A stretch of DNA of 52,186 nucleotides, taken from positions 1 to 52,186 of the forward strand of contig DUQZ01000018.1 of assembly GCA_012837525.1 (NCBI GenBank), written 5' to 3'. Positions 16,629 through 26,526 of this stretch are shown in pieces (positions within the stretch are counted from its first letter, which is position 1; the number at the start of each line of letters is the position of its first letter). The stretch comes from Clostridiales bacterium. Its GTDB lineage: Bacteria; Bacillota; Clostridia; Christensenellales; Aristaeellaceae. The position numbers were made by a program, and so were the translations under genes. The notes below the pieces were generated by a model that had not been told where the DNA came from, searched no databases, and saw only the letters and a list, made by a program, of their open reading frames with translations.

Positions 16629-18044
16629 ATGAAAAAAAGAATTGTTCTGGATATCAACCATCTGATGGCTGATACCGTTGGCGCGCAATACGGCATCCAC
16701 CCGGGTGACATCCAGACAAAGGCAGACCAGGCCAAGGCCGCGTTTATGGCAGTTAAAAAACACAGCGGCACAGGCTGGCTGGGATGGACAGAGTTGCCCT
16801 ACAACCAGGCGGAGATCGTGCAGGACATCAAAAAGACCGCACAGGATATCAGCGCGCGCTTTGACACCTTTGTGGTGCTGGGCATCGGCGGCAGCGCCCT
16901 GGGCCCCATCGCCGTGCAGCAGGCGCTTAACCACCTGCGCTACAATGAATTGACCAAGGAGGCCCGCGGCGGCCCCAGGCTGTATGTGGAGGACAACATC
17001 GACCCGGAGCGCATGCAGGCGCTGCTGGATGTGATTGACCTGAAAACCACCTGCTTCAACATCATCACCAAGTCCGGCGCGACGGCGGAGACGATGAGCC
17101 AGTACCTGATTATCAGCGACCTGCTGAAAAAAGCGGTGGGCGCCACGTGGCATGAGCACATTGTCGCGACCACAGACAGCGAGCGGGGGAACCTGATTAA
17201 ACTGGCCAAGAAGGAAGGCTTCAAGCTGTTTTATATCCCTGCCTCCGTGGGCGGGCGCTTCAGCGAGTTGAGCCCGGTTGGCCTTTTAGCGGCTGCCGTT
17301 TGCGGTATTGACATTGACGCCTTGCTGGAAGGCGCTGCGGACATGGACAAGCGCTGCGCCAGCGACAATGTGTGGGAAAACCCCGCGCTGCTGGAGGCTG
17401 TAATCCAGTACATCGCGATGGAGGAGATGGGCATCAACGTCCACGTGATGATGCCTTACGCCGACAGCCTGAAATACATGGCCGATTGGTTTTGCCAGCT
17501 GTGGGCGGAAAGCCTGGGAAAAAACGTCACCCGCAAGGGCATGGCCGTCAATGTTGGCCAGACGCCTGTAAAATCCCTGGGCGTGACAGACCAGCACAGC
17601 CAGCTGCAGCTGTACACCGAAGGGCCCTACGATAAGATTGTTACCTTCCTGCAGGTGGAAAACTTCCGCCAGACCACGCCCATCCCCCATGGCTGTGAGG
17701 AATTTCCGGATGTGGCCTTCTTGGGCGGCAAGAGTTTAAATGAATTGCTGGACGCCGAATACCGCGGCACACAATACGCGCTGCTGCGCGCCGGCCGGAT
17801 GAGCCAGACGATTGTCCTGCCCGAAGTGAGCGCGCATACCATTGGCCAGCTGATATATTTCCTGGAATTGGTAACGGCCTACGCCGGCGAGCTGCTGGAC
17901 ATTGACGCGTTCAACCAGCCTGGTGTGGAGGAAAGCAAAATCGCATCCTATGCCGTATTGGGCAACACCGGGGAGAAGTTCCGCAGCAAGCAGGCAGAGA
18001 TGGCGCAACAACCGGAAAGCAAGAAAGAATACAGGCTCGACTAA
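16629..18044 (+). CDS. pgi: Glucose-6-phosphate isomerase
   Basis: This interconverts glucose 6-phosphate and fructose 6-phosphate in glycolysis. At 471 residues it has the size of Gram-positive GPI. The sugar-phosphate-binding SIS motifs are clear: VVLGIGGSALGP, ITKSGATAET and ASVGGRFSELSPVGL. WAESLGKN and GPYDKIVTF, followed by GGKSLNELL, fit the C-terminal catalytic part. It has its own promoter and is followed by an intrinsic terminator, so it appears monocistronic. Together with the fructokinase at 11352 it can feed fructose into glycolysis. Confidence 0.95.
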   Translation: MKKRIVLDINHLMADTVGAQYGIHPGDIQTKADQAKAAFMAVKKHSGTGWLGWTELPYNQAEIVQDIKKTAQDISARFDTFVVLGIGGSALGPIAVQQALNHLRYNELTKEARGGPRLYVEDNIDPERMQALLDVIDLKTTCFNIITKSGATAETMSQYLIISDLLKKAVGATWHEHIVATTDSERGNLIKLAKKEGFKLFYIPASVGGRFSELSPVGLLAAAVCGIDIDALLEGAADMDKRCASDNVWENPALLEAVIQYIAMEEMGINVHVMMPYADSLKYMADWFCQLWAESLGKNVTRKGMAVNVGQTPVKSLGVTDQHSQLQLYTEGPYDKIVTFLQVENFRQTTPIPHGCEEFPDVAFLGGKSLNELLDAEYRGTQYALLRAGRMSQTIVLPEVSAHTIGQLIYFLELVTAYAGELLDIDAFNQPGVEESKIASYAVLGNTGEKFRSKQAEMAQQPESKKEYRLD

Positions 18045-18062
18045 ACGCCACATTTACCAAAA

Positions 18063-18089
18063 ACGAGCAGTGGGCGCTGCTCGTTTTTT
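18063..18089 (+). terminator. Intrinsic terminator of pgi
   Basis: The stem ACGAGCAG/CTGCTCGT is followed by a run of T, 19 bases after the pgi stop codon. Confidence 0.88.
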
Positions 18090-18105
18090 ATGTGTCTGTA
18101 GATCT

Positions 18106-19272
18106 TCAACTGTCCAAAAATTCCCGGGTGTACAGGGCGAAAAAGGCAGCGCCCTTAGCCAGCACCGCCTCATCCACGTCAAATTTGGGATGGTGGTGGG
18201 GATAGGTTAAGCCTTTCTGCTCGTTCCTGATGCCGATATAGCACATAAAGCCGGGGAAAGCCTTGAGGTACTCGCCAAAGTCCTCCGACGCCATGATGGG
18301 CTCAAAGGGATCATGCTCAAAGAGTGGATAGTTTTTTAACAGTTCCTGCGCGAAATTGGCGGCGGTGGGGTCGTTGTTGACCATGGAGCAGCCGGTGATG
18401 AAAACCACCTCCGCTTCCGCACCATAAGCCGCAGCGGTGTTCTGCGTGATTTGCTGGACCAACTCCTTCACGCGCGCCTGATGCGCTGTGGAAAAAGTGC
18501 GGAAGCCGCCTTCCAGCGTGGCCGTCTCCGGAAACACATTGGCGATGGTGCCGGCCCGGATTTTGCCGACGTGCACCACACAGGGCTCTGTCACCGCGAC
18601 GCGGTTGGACGGGATGGCGGAAAGAGAAAGCACCAACTGACACAAGGGTTTGATGGGGTCGATGCACTGGTCTGGCCGGGAGCCGTGCCCGCCCTTCCCC
18701 CGCACTATAATCTTAAAATTATCTGAGTTGGCCATGCGGGCGCCCGGCATCACGGAAATCTTGCCGCTATCAATATCCGCCCACAGGTGCGCGGCGATGA
18801 CCTGATCAACCCCGCCCTGGGAAATCAGGTAATCAATCAGGATCTGCGCGCTGCCGCCCACTTCCTCCGCGGCCTGGAAGCAAAAATACACGGTTCCGGG
18901 TAGGTCTGCCTGGTGGTCCTTGAGCATCCTGGCCGCGCCCAGCAGCATGGCGGTATGCCCGTCATGACCGCAGGCATGCATCACGCCAGGTGTATTTGAG
19001 GCAAACGGCAAACCGGTTTCCTCCAGGATGGGCAGGGCATCCATGTCCGCGCGGATCGCGATGCGCTTACCTTCCCCCTTGCCGCCCGCCAGTTTACCCA
19101 CCACACAGTGATTGTCCAGGCGCTCAAAGGGAATGCCCAGTCTGTTTAGTTCATCACACACCAATTGGCTGGTGCGCACCTCCTGGTTTGACAGCTCCGG
19201 GTGGCTATGGATGTCCCGCCGCAGCGCGATGATGGCGTCCTCATGCTGTGTGATCAGCAGCTGATAGTCCAT
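18106..19272 (-). CDS. M20D-family amidohydrolase/peptidase
   Basis: This is a two-metal zinc-dependent amidohydrolase of the HipO/AbgA/IAA-amino-acid hydrolase group, cleaving N-acyl amino acids or similar amides. It is 388 residues, with no signal peptide. LRRDIHSHPELS at the N-terminus, IRADMDALPI, HACGHDGHTAMLLGAA, AAEEVGG and the C-terminal PHHHPKFDVDE supply the metal and catalytic residues. The dimerisation domain begins near GKGGHGSRPDQCIDPI. AGAGGGA precedes the ATG. It follows gcvPB in the same direction across a hairpin-containing gap; its substrate is unknown. Confidence 0.9.
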   Translation of the reverse strand: MDYQLLITQHEDAIIALRRDIHSHPELSNQEVRTSQLVCDELNRLGIPFERLDNHCVVGKLAGGKGEGKRIAIRADMDALPILEETGLPFASNTPGVMHACGHDGHTAMLLGAARMLKDHQADLPGTVYFCFQAAEEVGGSAQILIDYLISQGGVDQVIAAHLWADIDSGKISVMPGARMANSDNFKIIVRGKGGHGSRPDQCIDPIKPLCQLVLSLSAIPSNRVAVTEPCVVHVGKIRAGTIANVFPETATLEGGFRTFSTAHQARVKELVQQITQNTAAAYGAEAEVVFITGCSMVNNDPTAANFAQELLKNYPLFEHDPFEPIMASEDFGEYLKAFPGFMCYIGIRNEQKGLTYPHHHPKFDVDEAVLAKGAAFFALYTREFLDS

Positions 19273-19294
19273 TTTGTATCCCTCTTTATCAATG

Positions 19295-19333
19295 ATTCAA
19301 GGAGCGCTCTCTGGTTGAAAACGCTCCTTGAAT
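19295..19333 (-). other. Hairpin between gcvPB and the M20 amidohydrolase
   Basis: ATTCAAGGAGCG (19295-19306) and CGCTCCTTGAAT (19322-19333) form a perfect 12-bp stem with a 15-base loop. It begins 15 bases after the gcvPB stop. There is no T-run, so it may stabilise or process mRNA or act as a weak terminator. Confidence 0.6.
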
Positions 19334-19348
19334 TGTCCTAGTTAAATC

Positions 19349-20767
19349 TTAATCGAACTGGTAGCGCACAATGGGGTTGCGCGCGGCGCCAACTTCATCC
19401 GGCCGGCTGATATAGGTGGTCTTCGGGCAGTCATGCAAGCTGTCCGGGTCGTTTTTGATGGCCTCGAAAATCTCGGCAAAGGCTTGTGCGGCCTCGTCCA
19501 GGGTTTCGCGGTTTTCCGTCTCCGTCGGCTCCACCATCAGGGCTTCCGGCACATTCAGCGGGAAGTACATGGTGGGCGGGTGCATGCCGTAGTCCAGCAG
19601 GCACTTGGCCACATCCAGCGCGCCGACGCCGCTTTGCTTTTTCACCTTTTCAAGGGAGATGACAAACTCGTGCATGCAGATGCGGTTGTAGTACGGCGGG
19701 AAGTAAGGCTCAATCTTGCGCATGAGGTAGTTGGCATTCAGCACGGCCATCCCGCTGGTGCGGGTGATGCCTTCCTTGCCCAGGGTGAGGGCATAGGTCA
19801 AGGCACGCGCGACCACCAGGAAGTTGCCAAAGAAGGCGCGAACCTGGCCAACGCTGTCCGGCCTGCGGGAATCCCACTCACCCATATGGCTTTGGGGCAG
19901 GTAGGGGCGCAAGATCTCCTTGCAGCCGACAGGGCCCGCGCCGGGGCCGCCGCCGCCATGCGGCGTGGAGAACGTTTTGTGCAGGTTGAGGTGGATGACG
20001 TCAAAGCCCATGTCGCCGGGGCGTACCCAGCCCATGATGGCGTTGAGGTTGGCGCCGTCGTAGTAGTTCAGGCCGCCGGCCTCATGCACCAGGCGGGTGA
20101 TCTCCAAAATGTTGGGGTCAAAGATACCCATCGTGTTGGGGTTGGTCAGCATCAGGCCGGCGACAGTGTCATCCAGCGCTGCCTTCAGCGCGTCCAGATT
20201 GACGCAGCCGTTTTCATCAGACGGGATGTGCGTCACGGTGAAGCCCACCATGGACGCGCTGGCCGGGTTGGTGCCGTGGGCGGAGTCCGGGATCAGCACA
20301 CGGGTGCGCTGGAAATCACCGCGCTTTTCGTGGTATTTCTTCATCAACAGCAGCCCGACATACTCCCCATGCGCGCCAGCGGCTGGCTGGAAGGTCATGT
20401 CATCCATGCCGGTAATTTCGCACAGCACCTCGCGCGCTTTGTTCAACACCTCATGGCTGCCCTGGACCGTGTCCCTGGGCTGCAGAGGGTGCACCCGCGC
20501 GAAGCCGGGCAAAGCGGCCACCGCTTCGTTGATGCGGGGATTCCATTTCATGGTGCAGGAGCCCAGCGGGTAAAACCCGCTGTTGACGCCAAAGGCCTGC
20601 TTGGCCAGCTTGGTGTAGTGGCGGCTGATGGCGACTTCGCTCATCTCCGGCAAGCGGGGCGCGGTTTTGCGTTTGAGCGCCTCCGGCAGCTCCCGTTTGG
20701 GGAAGGTGCTCGCGGGCATTTGGAAGGTTCTGCGTCCCTTGACGCTGCGTTCAAAAATCAGTTTCAT
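19349..20767 (-). CDS. gcvPB: Glycine dehydrogenase (decarboxylating) subunit 2
   Basis: This is the PLP-carrying half of the split P-protein, which decarboxylates glycine and passes the methylamine group to the lipoyl arm of GcvH. It is 472 residues. The PLP lysine is Lys264 in HLNLHKTFSTPHGGGGPG. GFYPLGSCTMKWNP and DSAHGTNPAS are diagnostic of this subunit. Its ATG overlaps the gcvPA stop in an ATGA junction, which favours equal synthesis of the two subunits. It is the last gene of the gcvT-gcvH-gcvPA-gcvPB operon. No dihydrolipoamide dehydrogenase gene is present here. Confidence 0.97.
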   Translation of the reverse strand: MKLIFERSVKGRRTFQMPASTFPKRELPEALKRKTAPRLPEMSEVAISRHYTKLAKQAFGVNSGFYPLGSCTMKWNPRINEAVAALPGFARVHPLQPRDTVQGSHEVLNKAREVLCEITGMDDMTFQPAAGAHGEYVGLLLMKKYHEKRGDFQRTRVLIPDSAHGTNPASASMVGFTVTHIPSDENGCVNLDALKAALDDTVAGLMLTNPNTMGIFDPNILEITRLVHEAGGLNYYDGANLNAIMGWVRPGDMGFDVIHLNLHKTFSTPHGGGGPGAGPVGCKEILRPYLPQSHMGEWDSRRPDSVGQVRAFFGNFLVVARALTYALTLGKEGITRTSGMAVLNANYLMRKIEPYFPPYYNRICMHEFVISLEKVKKQSGVGALDVAKCLLDYGMHPPTMYFPLNVPEALMVEPTETENRETLDEAAQAFAEIFEAIKNDPDSLHDCPKTTYISRPDEVGAARNPIVRYQFD

Positions 20768-22080
20768 TGTCCGCTCACCTCCTTGATGATGGTGATGATC
20801 TCATCAATGGCTGCCTTGTCCAGTTTTTCTGTCACACACCAGAGGATGTTGTTGTCCTCCGGCAGGCCGCACAGGATGCCGCGCTTGGCCATTTCGGTCT
20901 CAAACTTGATGACATCCATGGGGCATTTGGTCAGGAATTCGTTGAAGAACTCGCCCTCATGGACGCGCTCAAAGCCCTTGAGCTTGGCAAGCTCATCCGC
21001 GAAATAGTGAGCGCCTTCATAGCACAGCTGTGCCACTTCCCGCAGGCCTTCCGGCCCCATAGCCGCCATATAGACAGCGGAGGTCATCGCGCAGAGTGCC
21101 TGGTTGGTGCAAACGTTGCTGGAAGCCTTCTCACGGCGGATGTGCTGCTCACGGGCCTGCAGCGTCAACACATAGGCCCTTTTGCCCTGCTTGTCCACCG
21201 TCTCCCCGGCGATGCGGCCGGGCAGCATGCGCATCATTTCTTTTTTGGCGGTCATGAAGCCCAGGTAGGGGCCGCCCCAGCTCATGGGGATTCCCAAAGG
21301 CTGGCCTTCGCCCACCGCGATGTCATAGCCCATCTCGCCCGGTGTTTTCATGATGCCCAGCGCGATGGGATACACGCCCAAAACAGCCTTGGCGCCGGCT
21401 GCGTGGGCCAGCTCCGCGGCCTTTTCGGCATCCTCAAACTGGCCAAAGAAGTTGGGCTGCTGGATGTAGACACAGGCTGTGTCCTTTGGCAAGTCTTCCA
21501 GCGCGCTCAAATCCAGCACGCCGCCTTTTTGCGGAATCAGCTCAAAGGGCACATCCCGCCCCCAGCAGTAGGTGCGGATGGTTTCAATCACTTCCGGGTG
21601 CGCGGTTTCAGCGACATAGACGCGCTCCCTGCCCCGGGTTTGTGTCATCATCACAGCCTCCGCCGCGGCGGACGCGCCGTCGTACACGGACGCGTTGCTG
21701 ACATCCATGCCGGTGAGTTCGGAAATCATCGTCTGGTATTCAAAAATGGATTGCAGCACGCCCTGGCTGATCTCCGCCTGGTAGGGTGTGTAGGTGGTCA
21801 AAAACTCCTCCTTGGAGGTGACGGTGCCTACAATTGCGGGGATGTGATGGTCATAGCTGCCGGCGCCGCGCAGGACGATATCAAACACGGTGTTTTTCTT
21901 GGCCATGCCTTCCATCACGCGGCGCACACCCAGCTCTGACAAGCCGGGCGCGATGTTGACGGAATCCTCCAGCAACATCTCACGGGGGACGTCAACAAAG
22001 AGGTCCCGTAATTCCTTCAGACCAATGGTGTCCAACATCTCCTGCTGTTCTGCCTTGGTACTGGGCAGGTAGCTCCCCAT
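20764..22080 (-). CDS. gcvPA: Glycine dehydrogenase (decarboxylating) subunit 1
   Basis: This is the second half of the split P-protein. The start is ATG at 22080 (MGSYLPSTKAEQQEML), with AAGGAGG upstream and only one base after the gcvH stop; the upstream extension of the frame is not coding. At 438 residues it matches GcvPA. The segments PAIVGTVTSKEEFLTTYTPYQAEISQG (read in parts), ASVYDGASAAAEA, PNFFGQFED and SWGGPYLG are typical. It overlaps gcvPB by 4 bp. Confidence 0.96.
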   Translation of the reverse strand: MGSYLPSTKAEQQEMLDTIGLKELRDLFVDVPREMLLEDSVNIAPGLSELGVRRVMEGMAKKNTVFDIVLRGAGSYDHHIPAIVGTVTSKEEFLTTYTPYQAEISQGVLQSIFEYQTMISELTGMDVSNASVYDGASAAAEAVMMTQTRGRERVYVAETAHPEVIETIRTYCWGRDVPFELIPQKGGVLDLSALEDLPKDTACVYIQQPNFFGQFEDAEKAAELAHAAGAKAVLGVYPIALGIMKTPGEMGYDIAVGEGQPLGIPMSWGGPYLGFMTAKKEMMRMLPGRIAGETVDKQGKRAYVLTLQAREQHIRREKASSNVCTNQALCAMTSAVYMAAMGPEGLREVAQLCYEGAHYFADELAKLKGFERVHEGEFFNEFLTKCPMDVIKFETEMAKRGILCGLPEDNNILWCVTEKLDKAAIDEIITIIKEVSGQ

Positions 22081-22081
22081 A

Positions 22082-22459
22082 TCAGCCCTCCTTGCTGATG
22101 AGATCGGCGTACTGATCCGCATCCAGCAGGTTTTCAAGCCCGGTCACGTCCTTGACCTTTACGATCCAGGCAGCGTAGGCGTCCTCATTGATCAATTCCG
22201 GCGCGTCCATCAGCGCTTCATTCACCTCATAGATGACGCCGTTGATGGGGCTGATGATGTCGCTGACGGCCTTGACGCTCTCCACATCGGCGAAGGCTTC
22301 GTCCACTGCCACTTCATCATCCACATTGGGCAGGTTGATGAACACCAGATCGCCTAGTTCCTTCTGCGCGAAATCGGTGATGCCGATGGTGACCTTGTCG
22401 CCATCCACCTGGAGCCATTCATGGGTAGCCGCGTACTTCAGATTCTTGGGAATGTTCAT
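22082..22459 (-). CDS. gcvH: Glycine cleavage system H protein
   Basis: This lipoyl carrier shuttles the aminomethyl group between the P and T proteins. It is 125 residues, the usual size. The lipoylated lysine is Lys63 in ESVKAVSDI. HEWLQVDGD and GITDFAQKELGDLVFINLP are conserved H-protein blocks. TAAGGAGG lies before the start, and one base separates its stop from gcvPA. Confidence 0.97.
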   Translation of the reverse strand: MNIPKNLKYAATHEWLQVDGDKVTIGITDFAQKELGDLVFINLPNVDDEVAVDEAFADVESVKAVSDIISPINGVIYEVNEALMDAPELINEDAYAAWIVKVKDVTGLENLLDADQYADLISKEG

Positions 22460-22484
22460 AAGAGTCCTCCTTAAAATAATTCAA

Positions 22485-23570
22485 TTAAGTTCTTTTGTAA
22501 AAGGGCAAGTCTACCACTTTGGCCTTCAGGCGCCTGCCGCGCACATCGATCTCTACCTCGGTATCCGCCTGCGCGATGTCCTTTTGCACAAGCGCCATGG
22601 CGCTTGCCTTGTTGGTATAGGGCAGCAGCGTGCCGCTGGTGGTGACGCCCACCTTCCTGCCCTCATGATACACGTCGCTCTCCTCCCGGGCAATCCCCCG
22701 GTCGGTCAAAACAAGGCCCACCCGGACGCGCTGTGGCTCGCCCAGGTCCTGTAATGCCTGTTTGCCTATAAAGTCGTCCTTGTCCATCTTGACGAAGAAG
22801 TCCAGGCCGACTTCAAAGGGCGTGATCTCATCACTCATTTCGTGGCCGTACAGCGGCATGCCCGCCTCCAGGCGCAGGGTATCCCTGGCACCCAGACCGC
22901 AGGGAATGAGGCCCTCATCCGCCCCGGCTTCAAGCAGCGCTTTAGCCAACTGCACCACCTTGTCCGGCGCGCAGTAGAGCTCATACCCCAATTCACCCGT
23001 GTAGCCGGTGCGGGAGACCAGGCAGGGAACGCCGGATACATCAAGATCCCGGACAAAGCTGTAATACTTGGTGGGCAGTTTGTCCGCGTCCGTCAATTTG
23101 GACAGGATGTCCTTCGCCTTGGGGCCTTGCAGCGCCAGCTGGGCGTAGTGATCGGACAGGTCAATAATCTGCACATCACCCTTGGCGTGCTGTGTAAACC
23201 AGGCGTAGTCCTTGTCCTTGTTGGCGGCGTTGACCACCAGGAAGTACTCGTCCTGCGCGAACTTGTAGACAATCAGGTCATCCACGATGCCGCCTTTTTC
23301 ATTACAAATGGGGCTGTAGCGCACGCGGCCAATGTCCATGTCCGCAAAATCGTTGGTTAAAAAGCGCTGCAGGTTGGATAGCGCGTCCGGGCCTTTGATC
23401 AAAATCTCGCCCATGTGGGAGACATCAAACAAGCCGCAAGCCGTCCTGACGGCCATGTGCTCCTTGATGACGCCCGTTTGGTACTGCACCGGCAGCAGGT
23501 AGCCAGCGAAGGGGACGATTTTGCCCCCCAGTTCCAGATGCAAATCATATAGCGGTGTTTTCTTTTCCAT
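22485..23570 (-). CDS. gcvT: Aminomethyltransferase (glycine cleavage T protein)
   Basis: This transfers the methylene group to tetrahydrofolate and releases ammonia. It is 361 residues. MEKKTPLYDLHLELGGKIVPFAGY, GLFDVSHMGEI, SRTGYTGELGYELY and GLGARDTLRLEAGMPLYGHE are all GcvT blocks, and the last carries the folate-side residues. AGGAGGGCGC precedes the ATG. It is the first gene of the gcv operon and lies 170 bp after ftsZ on the same strand, behind a structured leader. Confidence 0.97.
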   Translation of the reverse strand: MEKKTPLYDLHLELGGKIVPFAGYLLPVQYQTGVIKEHMAVRTACGLFDVSHMGEILIKGPDALSNLQRFLTNDFADMDIGRVRYSPICNEKGGIVDDLIVYKFAQDEYFLVVNAANKDKDYAWFTQHAKGDVQIIDLSDHYAQLALQGPKAKDILSKLTDADKLPTKYYSFVRDLDVSGVPCLVSRTGYTGELGYELYCAPDKVVQLAKALLEAGADEGLIPCGLGARDTLRLEAGMPLYGHEMSDEITPFEVGLDFFVKMDKDDFIGKQALQDLGEPQRVRVGLVLTDRGIAREESDVYHEGRKVGVTTSGTLLPYTNKASAMALVQKDIAQADTEVEIDVRGRRLKAKVVDLPFYKRT

Positions 23571-23740
23571 GCGCCCTCCTTATGCTAAAGGCATGCCGCG
23601 CGGCATGCCTTGATAGCGTCATTTCCTGGCACACCCGGGTGCTTCCGGGGTGTTTTTGTGTTTTCCAGGTCCTGTCATCTTGTTATAAGACGATACCATA
23701 TCCATGATACCCTTTTTTTAATGGTTCAGTGGGCGGTGCG
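23571..23740 (-). promoter_or_regulatory. Structured leader between ftsZ and gcvT
   Basis: On the minus strand this gap holds a weak hairpin (GTCTT region), a larger arm closed by CCTGG/CCAGG containing ACACCC/GGGTGT, and a strong 10-bp hairpin AAGGCATGCC/GGCATGCCTT (23588-23611) eight bases before the gcvT ribosome binding site. No glycine-riboswitch core is seen. The hairpins may terminate ftsZ transcripts or control gcv; which is unknown. Confidence 0.5.
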
Positions 23741-25126
23741 TTACTTTTTTACGCTGCGGCGCAGGTAGGCCGGCACGCCCAGGTCGTCCTTCTCCGCCTG
23801 CTGGGATTGCTGCGGCTGCACAGGCTGCTGATAGGGCGCAGCGCCCGGCTGCTGCTGGATGTTTTGGAACTGCGGCGCCTGCTGCACGTAGGGATAGGGT
23901 TGCTGAGGCTGGTAACCTTGCGGCGCAGCAGCGGGCGGCGGCACGCCCATCCCCTGCATCTGCGGGGTGGGACGGCTGGTGCCCGGGAAGAAGGCTGCCT
24001 CCTGGTTGTCATACAAGTTTTGCACAGAGGGCGCTTCAAAGCCAGTTGTGTCCTGGCGCTCCAGCCCGGCGCGGTTCTCATAGGGATTCATCGCGGCGGT
24101 AGCGCTGCCATAGGGCACTGAAGCACGGAAGGGCTTCTTCTTGGATTCCCGGGTGGGGAAGGCGCTCTTCTCAAAGCCGGTCGCGATCACCGTGATGTGG
24201 ATTTCATCCTTCAGGTTGTTGTCAATGCCAGCGCCAAAGATGATGTTGGCCTCGCTGTCCGCGCTCTCCTGCACCAGCCTGGCGGCCTCGTTGATCTCCA
24301 GGATGCCGATGTCCTCAGACCCGGTGATGTTGATGAGCAGGGCGCGCGCGCCGTCAATCTTGGTCTCAAGCAGCGGGCTTGCGATGGCAGCCTTGGCGGC
24401 TTCGCTGGTGCGGTTCTCGCCCTTGCCAACACCGATGCCGATGTGGGCCATGCCGCCGGATTCCATCACGGTCTTCACGTCGGCGAAGTCCAGGTTGATG
24501 AGGGCGGGCAGGGCAATCAGGTCCGAAATGCCCTGGATGCCCTGGCGCAGGACATCATCCGCGACGCGGAAGGCTTCCAGCATGGAGGTGCCGCGGGCCA
24601 CGACTTCCAGCAGCCTGTCATTGGGGATGACCACCAGGGTGTCCACAAACTGCTTCAACTCGTTAATACCGGTTTCGGCGTTGCGCATGCGCTGCTTGCC
24701 TTCAAACTGGAAGGGCTTGGTGACCACCGCGATGGTCAGGCAGTTCAAATCCCTGGCGATATCGGCCACGACGGGCGCAGCGCCCGTACCGGTGCCGCCG
24801 CCCATGCCGGCAGTGACAAAAACAAGGTCCGCACCTTTGAGGTGCTGGGCAATTTCCTCCCGGCTTTCCTCCGCCGCGCGCTTGCCGATATCCGGCACCG
24901 CGCCAGCGCCAAGGCCTTTGGTCAGTTTTTCGCCAATCTGGATCTTCTTGTTGGCGCGGGACGTGGAAAGCGCCTGTTTATCGGTGTTGACCGCGATAAA
25001 CTCAACGCCCTTTAAGCCCGCTTCCACCATTCGGTTGACCGCGTTGGCGCCGCCACCGCCGCATCCGACGACCTTGATTGATGCGAAATTCGTAGTGACT
25101 TCAGGCTCAACCTGCTTAACCTGCAT
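23741..25126 (-). CDS. ftsZ: Cell division protein FtsZ
   Basis: This is the tubulin-like GTPase that forms the division ring. It is 461 residues. The glycine-rich loop [13 protein letters not shown] (22-34) and tubulin signature [13 protein letters not shown] are intact. The C-terminal conserved peptide [15 protein letters not shown] can bind FtsA and SepF. The linker before it (about 340-445) is long and Gln/Pro-rich, much like the tails of SepF in this window. AAAGGGGGA precedes the start. It lies 32 bp after ftsA and shares its promoter. Confidence 0.98.
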   Translation of the reverse strand: MQVKQVEPEVTTNFASIKVVGCGGGGANAVNRMVEAGLKGVEFIAVNTDKQALSTSRANKKIQIGEKLTKGLGAGAVPDIGKRAAEESREEIAQHLKGADLVFVTAGMGGGTGTGAAPVVADIARDLNCLTIAVVTKPFQFEGKQRMRNAETGINELKQFVDTLVVIPNDRLLEVVARGTSMLEAFRVADDVLRQGIQGISDLIALPALINLDFADVKTVMESGGMAHIGIGVGKGENRTSEAAKAAIASPLLETKIDGARALLINITGSEDIGILEINEAARLVQESADSEANIIFGAGIDNNLKDEIHITVIATGFEKSAFPTRESKKKPFRASVPYGSATAAMNPYENRAGLERQDTTGFEAPSVQNLYDNQEAAFFPGTSRPTPQMQGMGVPPPAAAPQGYQPQQPYPYVQQAPQFQNIQQQPGAAPYQQPVQPQQSQQAEKDDLGVPAYLRRSVKK

Positions 25127-25158
25127 GGTATGTCCCCCTTTATCCTTGTGTTGGTGAA

Positions 25159-26334
25159 TCAGCCGTTTAGCAGCCCGCGCAGGAAACCGCGCAGACCAGT
25201 CTGGCCGGCATTGGCAGAGTTCTTGGTGTCAATAATCAAATCAAGCAAGCCCAGCGAGCTGGAATAAATAGCGCTGGACAGTTTGACGGCCTTGCGCGGC
25301 AACTCCCGCACAGGACGATCCATTTTTTCGGACAGGTGCTCCCGCCCGCCCTTGTTGATGGCCAGGCCGCCGCCCGTCAAATAAACAGGTGACCAGTTAC
25401 CCAGGCGCACAGAGGATTCGCGGACCGCGTCCACAATGGCTTCGCAGATCTCATCGGCGCGGGGCAGCAGGATTTCCGCCACCTTGTCGCGGCTGAAGGT
25501 TTCCGTCGCGCCGTTTGAGAGCGTGACATCAAAGCTGGTTTTGGTGCTGCTGGGGCCAAACTCAAAGCCGCGCTTGATTTGCTCGGCGCTGTCCAGCGGC
25601 ACTTCCAGGCCATAGGCCAAATCCGCCGCGATGTGGCCGCCGCCCAGCGGCAGTGTTTTATGGAAGATGATCGCGTCGCCTTCCACCGCCATGATGTCGG
25701 TGTTCAAATAGCCGATGTCAATCAGCAGCGCGGTGCGGTCGCGGTCAGTCTCTGAAATAAACAGTATGGCCTCCCCCATCAAGGTGGAGAAAAAGCCGGC
25801 GGCCGTCTTGCCGATGGCCAGCAGGCGCTGGGTGATGTCCTCAATAAAGAAGCGGTCTGCGACGACAAAGGAGATCAACGCGCGCAGCTCATTCCCCTGC
25901 TGGTTGAGCGGCTCCAACGTCTTTTTGCCGTCATCCACCACAAACCAGGCCGGGCTGCGGTGAATGGGTGTGCCGGGGATGCCCTGCACTTGCTCATCCG
26001 CAAGCGCGAACAAGGCGGCGATGTCCCGGCTGGTGACGCGGGGATCAGCCCCCTGCAAGTCCACCTTGACCTCAAAGGAATAGACCTTTGAGAACTGGCC
26101 GGGCACCCCGCAATACACAGCCTTGACGTTGGTGCGTGCCTGATCCTCAGCATTCGCGATGGCGGTGCTGATGGCCTCATTTACCTGGCTGCCGTTGTTC
26201 CACCTCGCATTCGCGTAGCCATCATAGGGCGCAGTGCCTGCCCCTACAATGTCGCAGCGCTGCCTGGCGCTGACCTCCGCGATCAGTGCAACGATTTTGC
26301 TGGTGCCAAAATCAATGACGCTGATAGTACTCAT
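25159..26334 (-). CDS. ftsA: Cell division protein FtsA
   Basis: This actin-like protein tethers FtsZ filaments to the membrane. I chose ATG at 26334 ([13 protein letters not shown]), with GGAGAGG seven bases upstream; an ATG five codons earlier is possible. It has 391 residues. Phosphate-1 motif [31 protein letters not shown] and YLTGGGLAI are the actin-fold blocks. The FtsA-specific 1C domain lies at about 80-160. The last residues [11 protein letters not shown] form the amphipathic membrane-targeting helix. Confidence 0.95.
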   Translation of the reverse strand: MSTISVIDFGTSKIVALIAEVSARQRCDIVGAGTAPYDGYANARWNNGSQVNEAISTAIANAEDQARTNVKAVYCGVPGQFSKVYSFEVKVDLQGADPRVTSRDIAALFALADEQVQGIPGTPIHRSPAWFVVDDGKKTLEPLNQQGNELRALISFVVADRFFIEDITQRLLAIGKTAAGFFSTLMGEAILFISETDRDRTALLIDIGYLNTDIMAVEGDAIIFHKTLPLGGGHIAADLAYGLEVPLDSAEQIKRGFEFGPSSTKTSFDVTLSNGATETFSRDKVAEILLPRADEICEAIVDAVRESSVRLGNWSPVYLTGGGLAINKGGREHLSEKMDRPVRELPRKAVKLSSAIYSSSLGLLDLIIDTKNSANAGQTGLRGFLRGLLNG

Positions 26335-26420
26335 CGCAAACCTCTCCATTTCTCAGGCATTTTCCTTGCCTATTAAGCAAACGCTGGCAAACCGCACAGC
26401 AAATATTGTCCGGCCGGTTT

Positions 26421-26449
26421 ATTGTAACCTTTTTGAGACATCTATGCAA
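26421..26449 (-). promoter_or_regulatory. Promoter of ftsA-ftsZ
   Basis: On the minus strand -35 TTGCAT (26444-26449) and -10 TACAAT (26421-26426) are exactly 17 bp apart. The leader to ftsA is about 80 bases. The 192-bp gap also has a CATAAAAC/GTTTTATG inverted repeat (26469-26501) that might form a weak hairpin after ftsQ. Confidence 0.75.
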
Positions 26450-26526
26450 GCCTTTTCAAGGATTCCCATAAAACAGACCATGGAATGTTTCGTTTTATGA
26501 TACTTGATTCTACATTTGGCCCGGCT

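Noticed and set aside
19433..21007. A 524-codon plus-strand open frame
   Set aside because: It is antisense to gcvPB and gcvPA, which carry clear family motifs. It has no ribosome binding site or recognisable domain, and such frames arise from GC-rich codon use.
20767..21939. A 390-codon plus-strand open frame
   Set aside because: It is antisense to gcvPA, with composition typical of a shadow frame and no family match.
23571..23740. Glycine riboswitch before gcvT
   Set aside because: I looked for the conserved aptamer blocks and did not find them; only hairpins are visible.
24141..25157. A 338-codon plus-strand open frame
   Set aside because: It is antisense to the conserved FtsZ GTPase domain. 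There is no start signal or domain.
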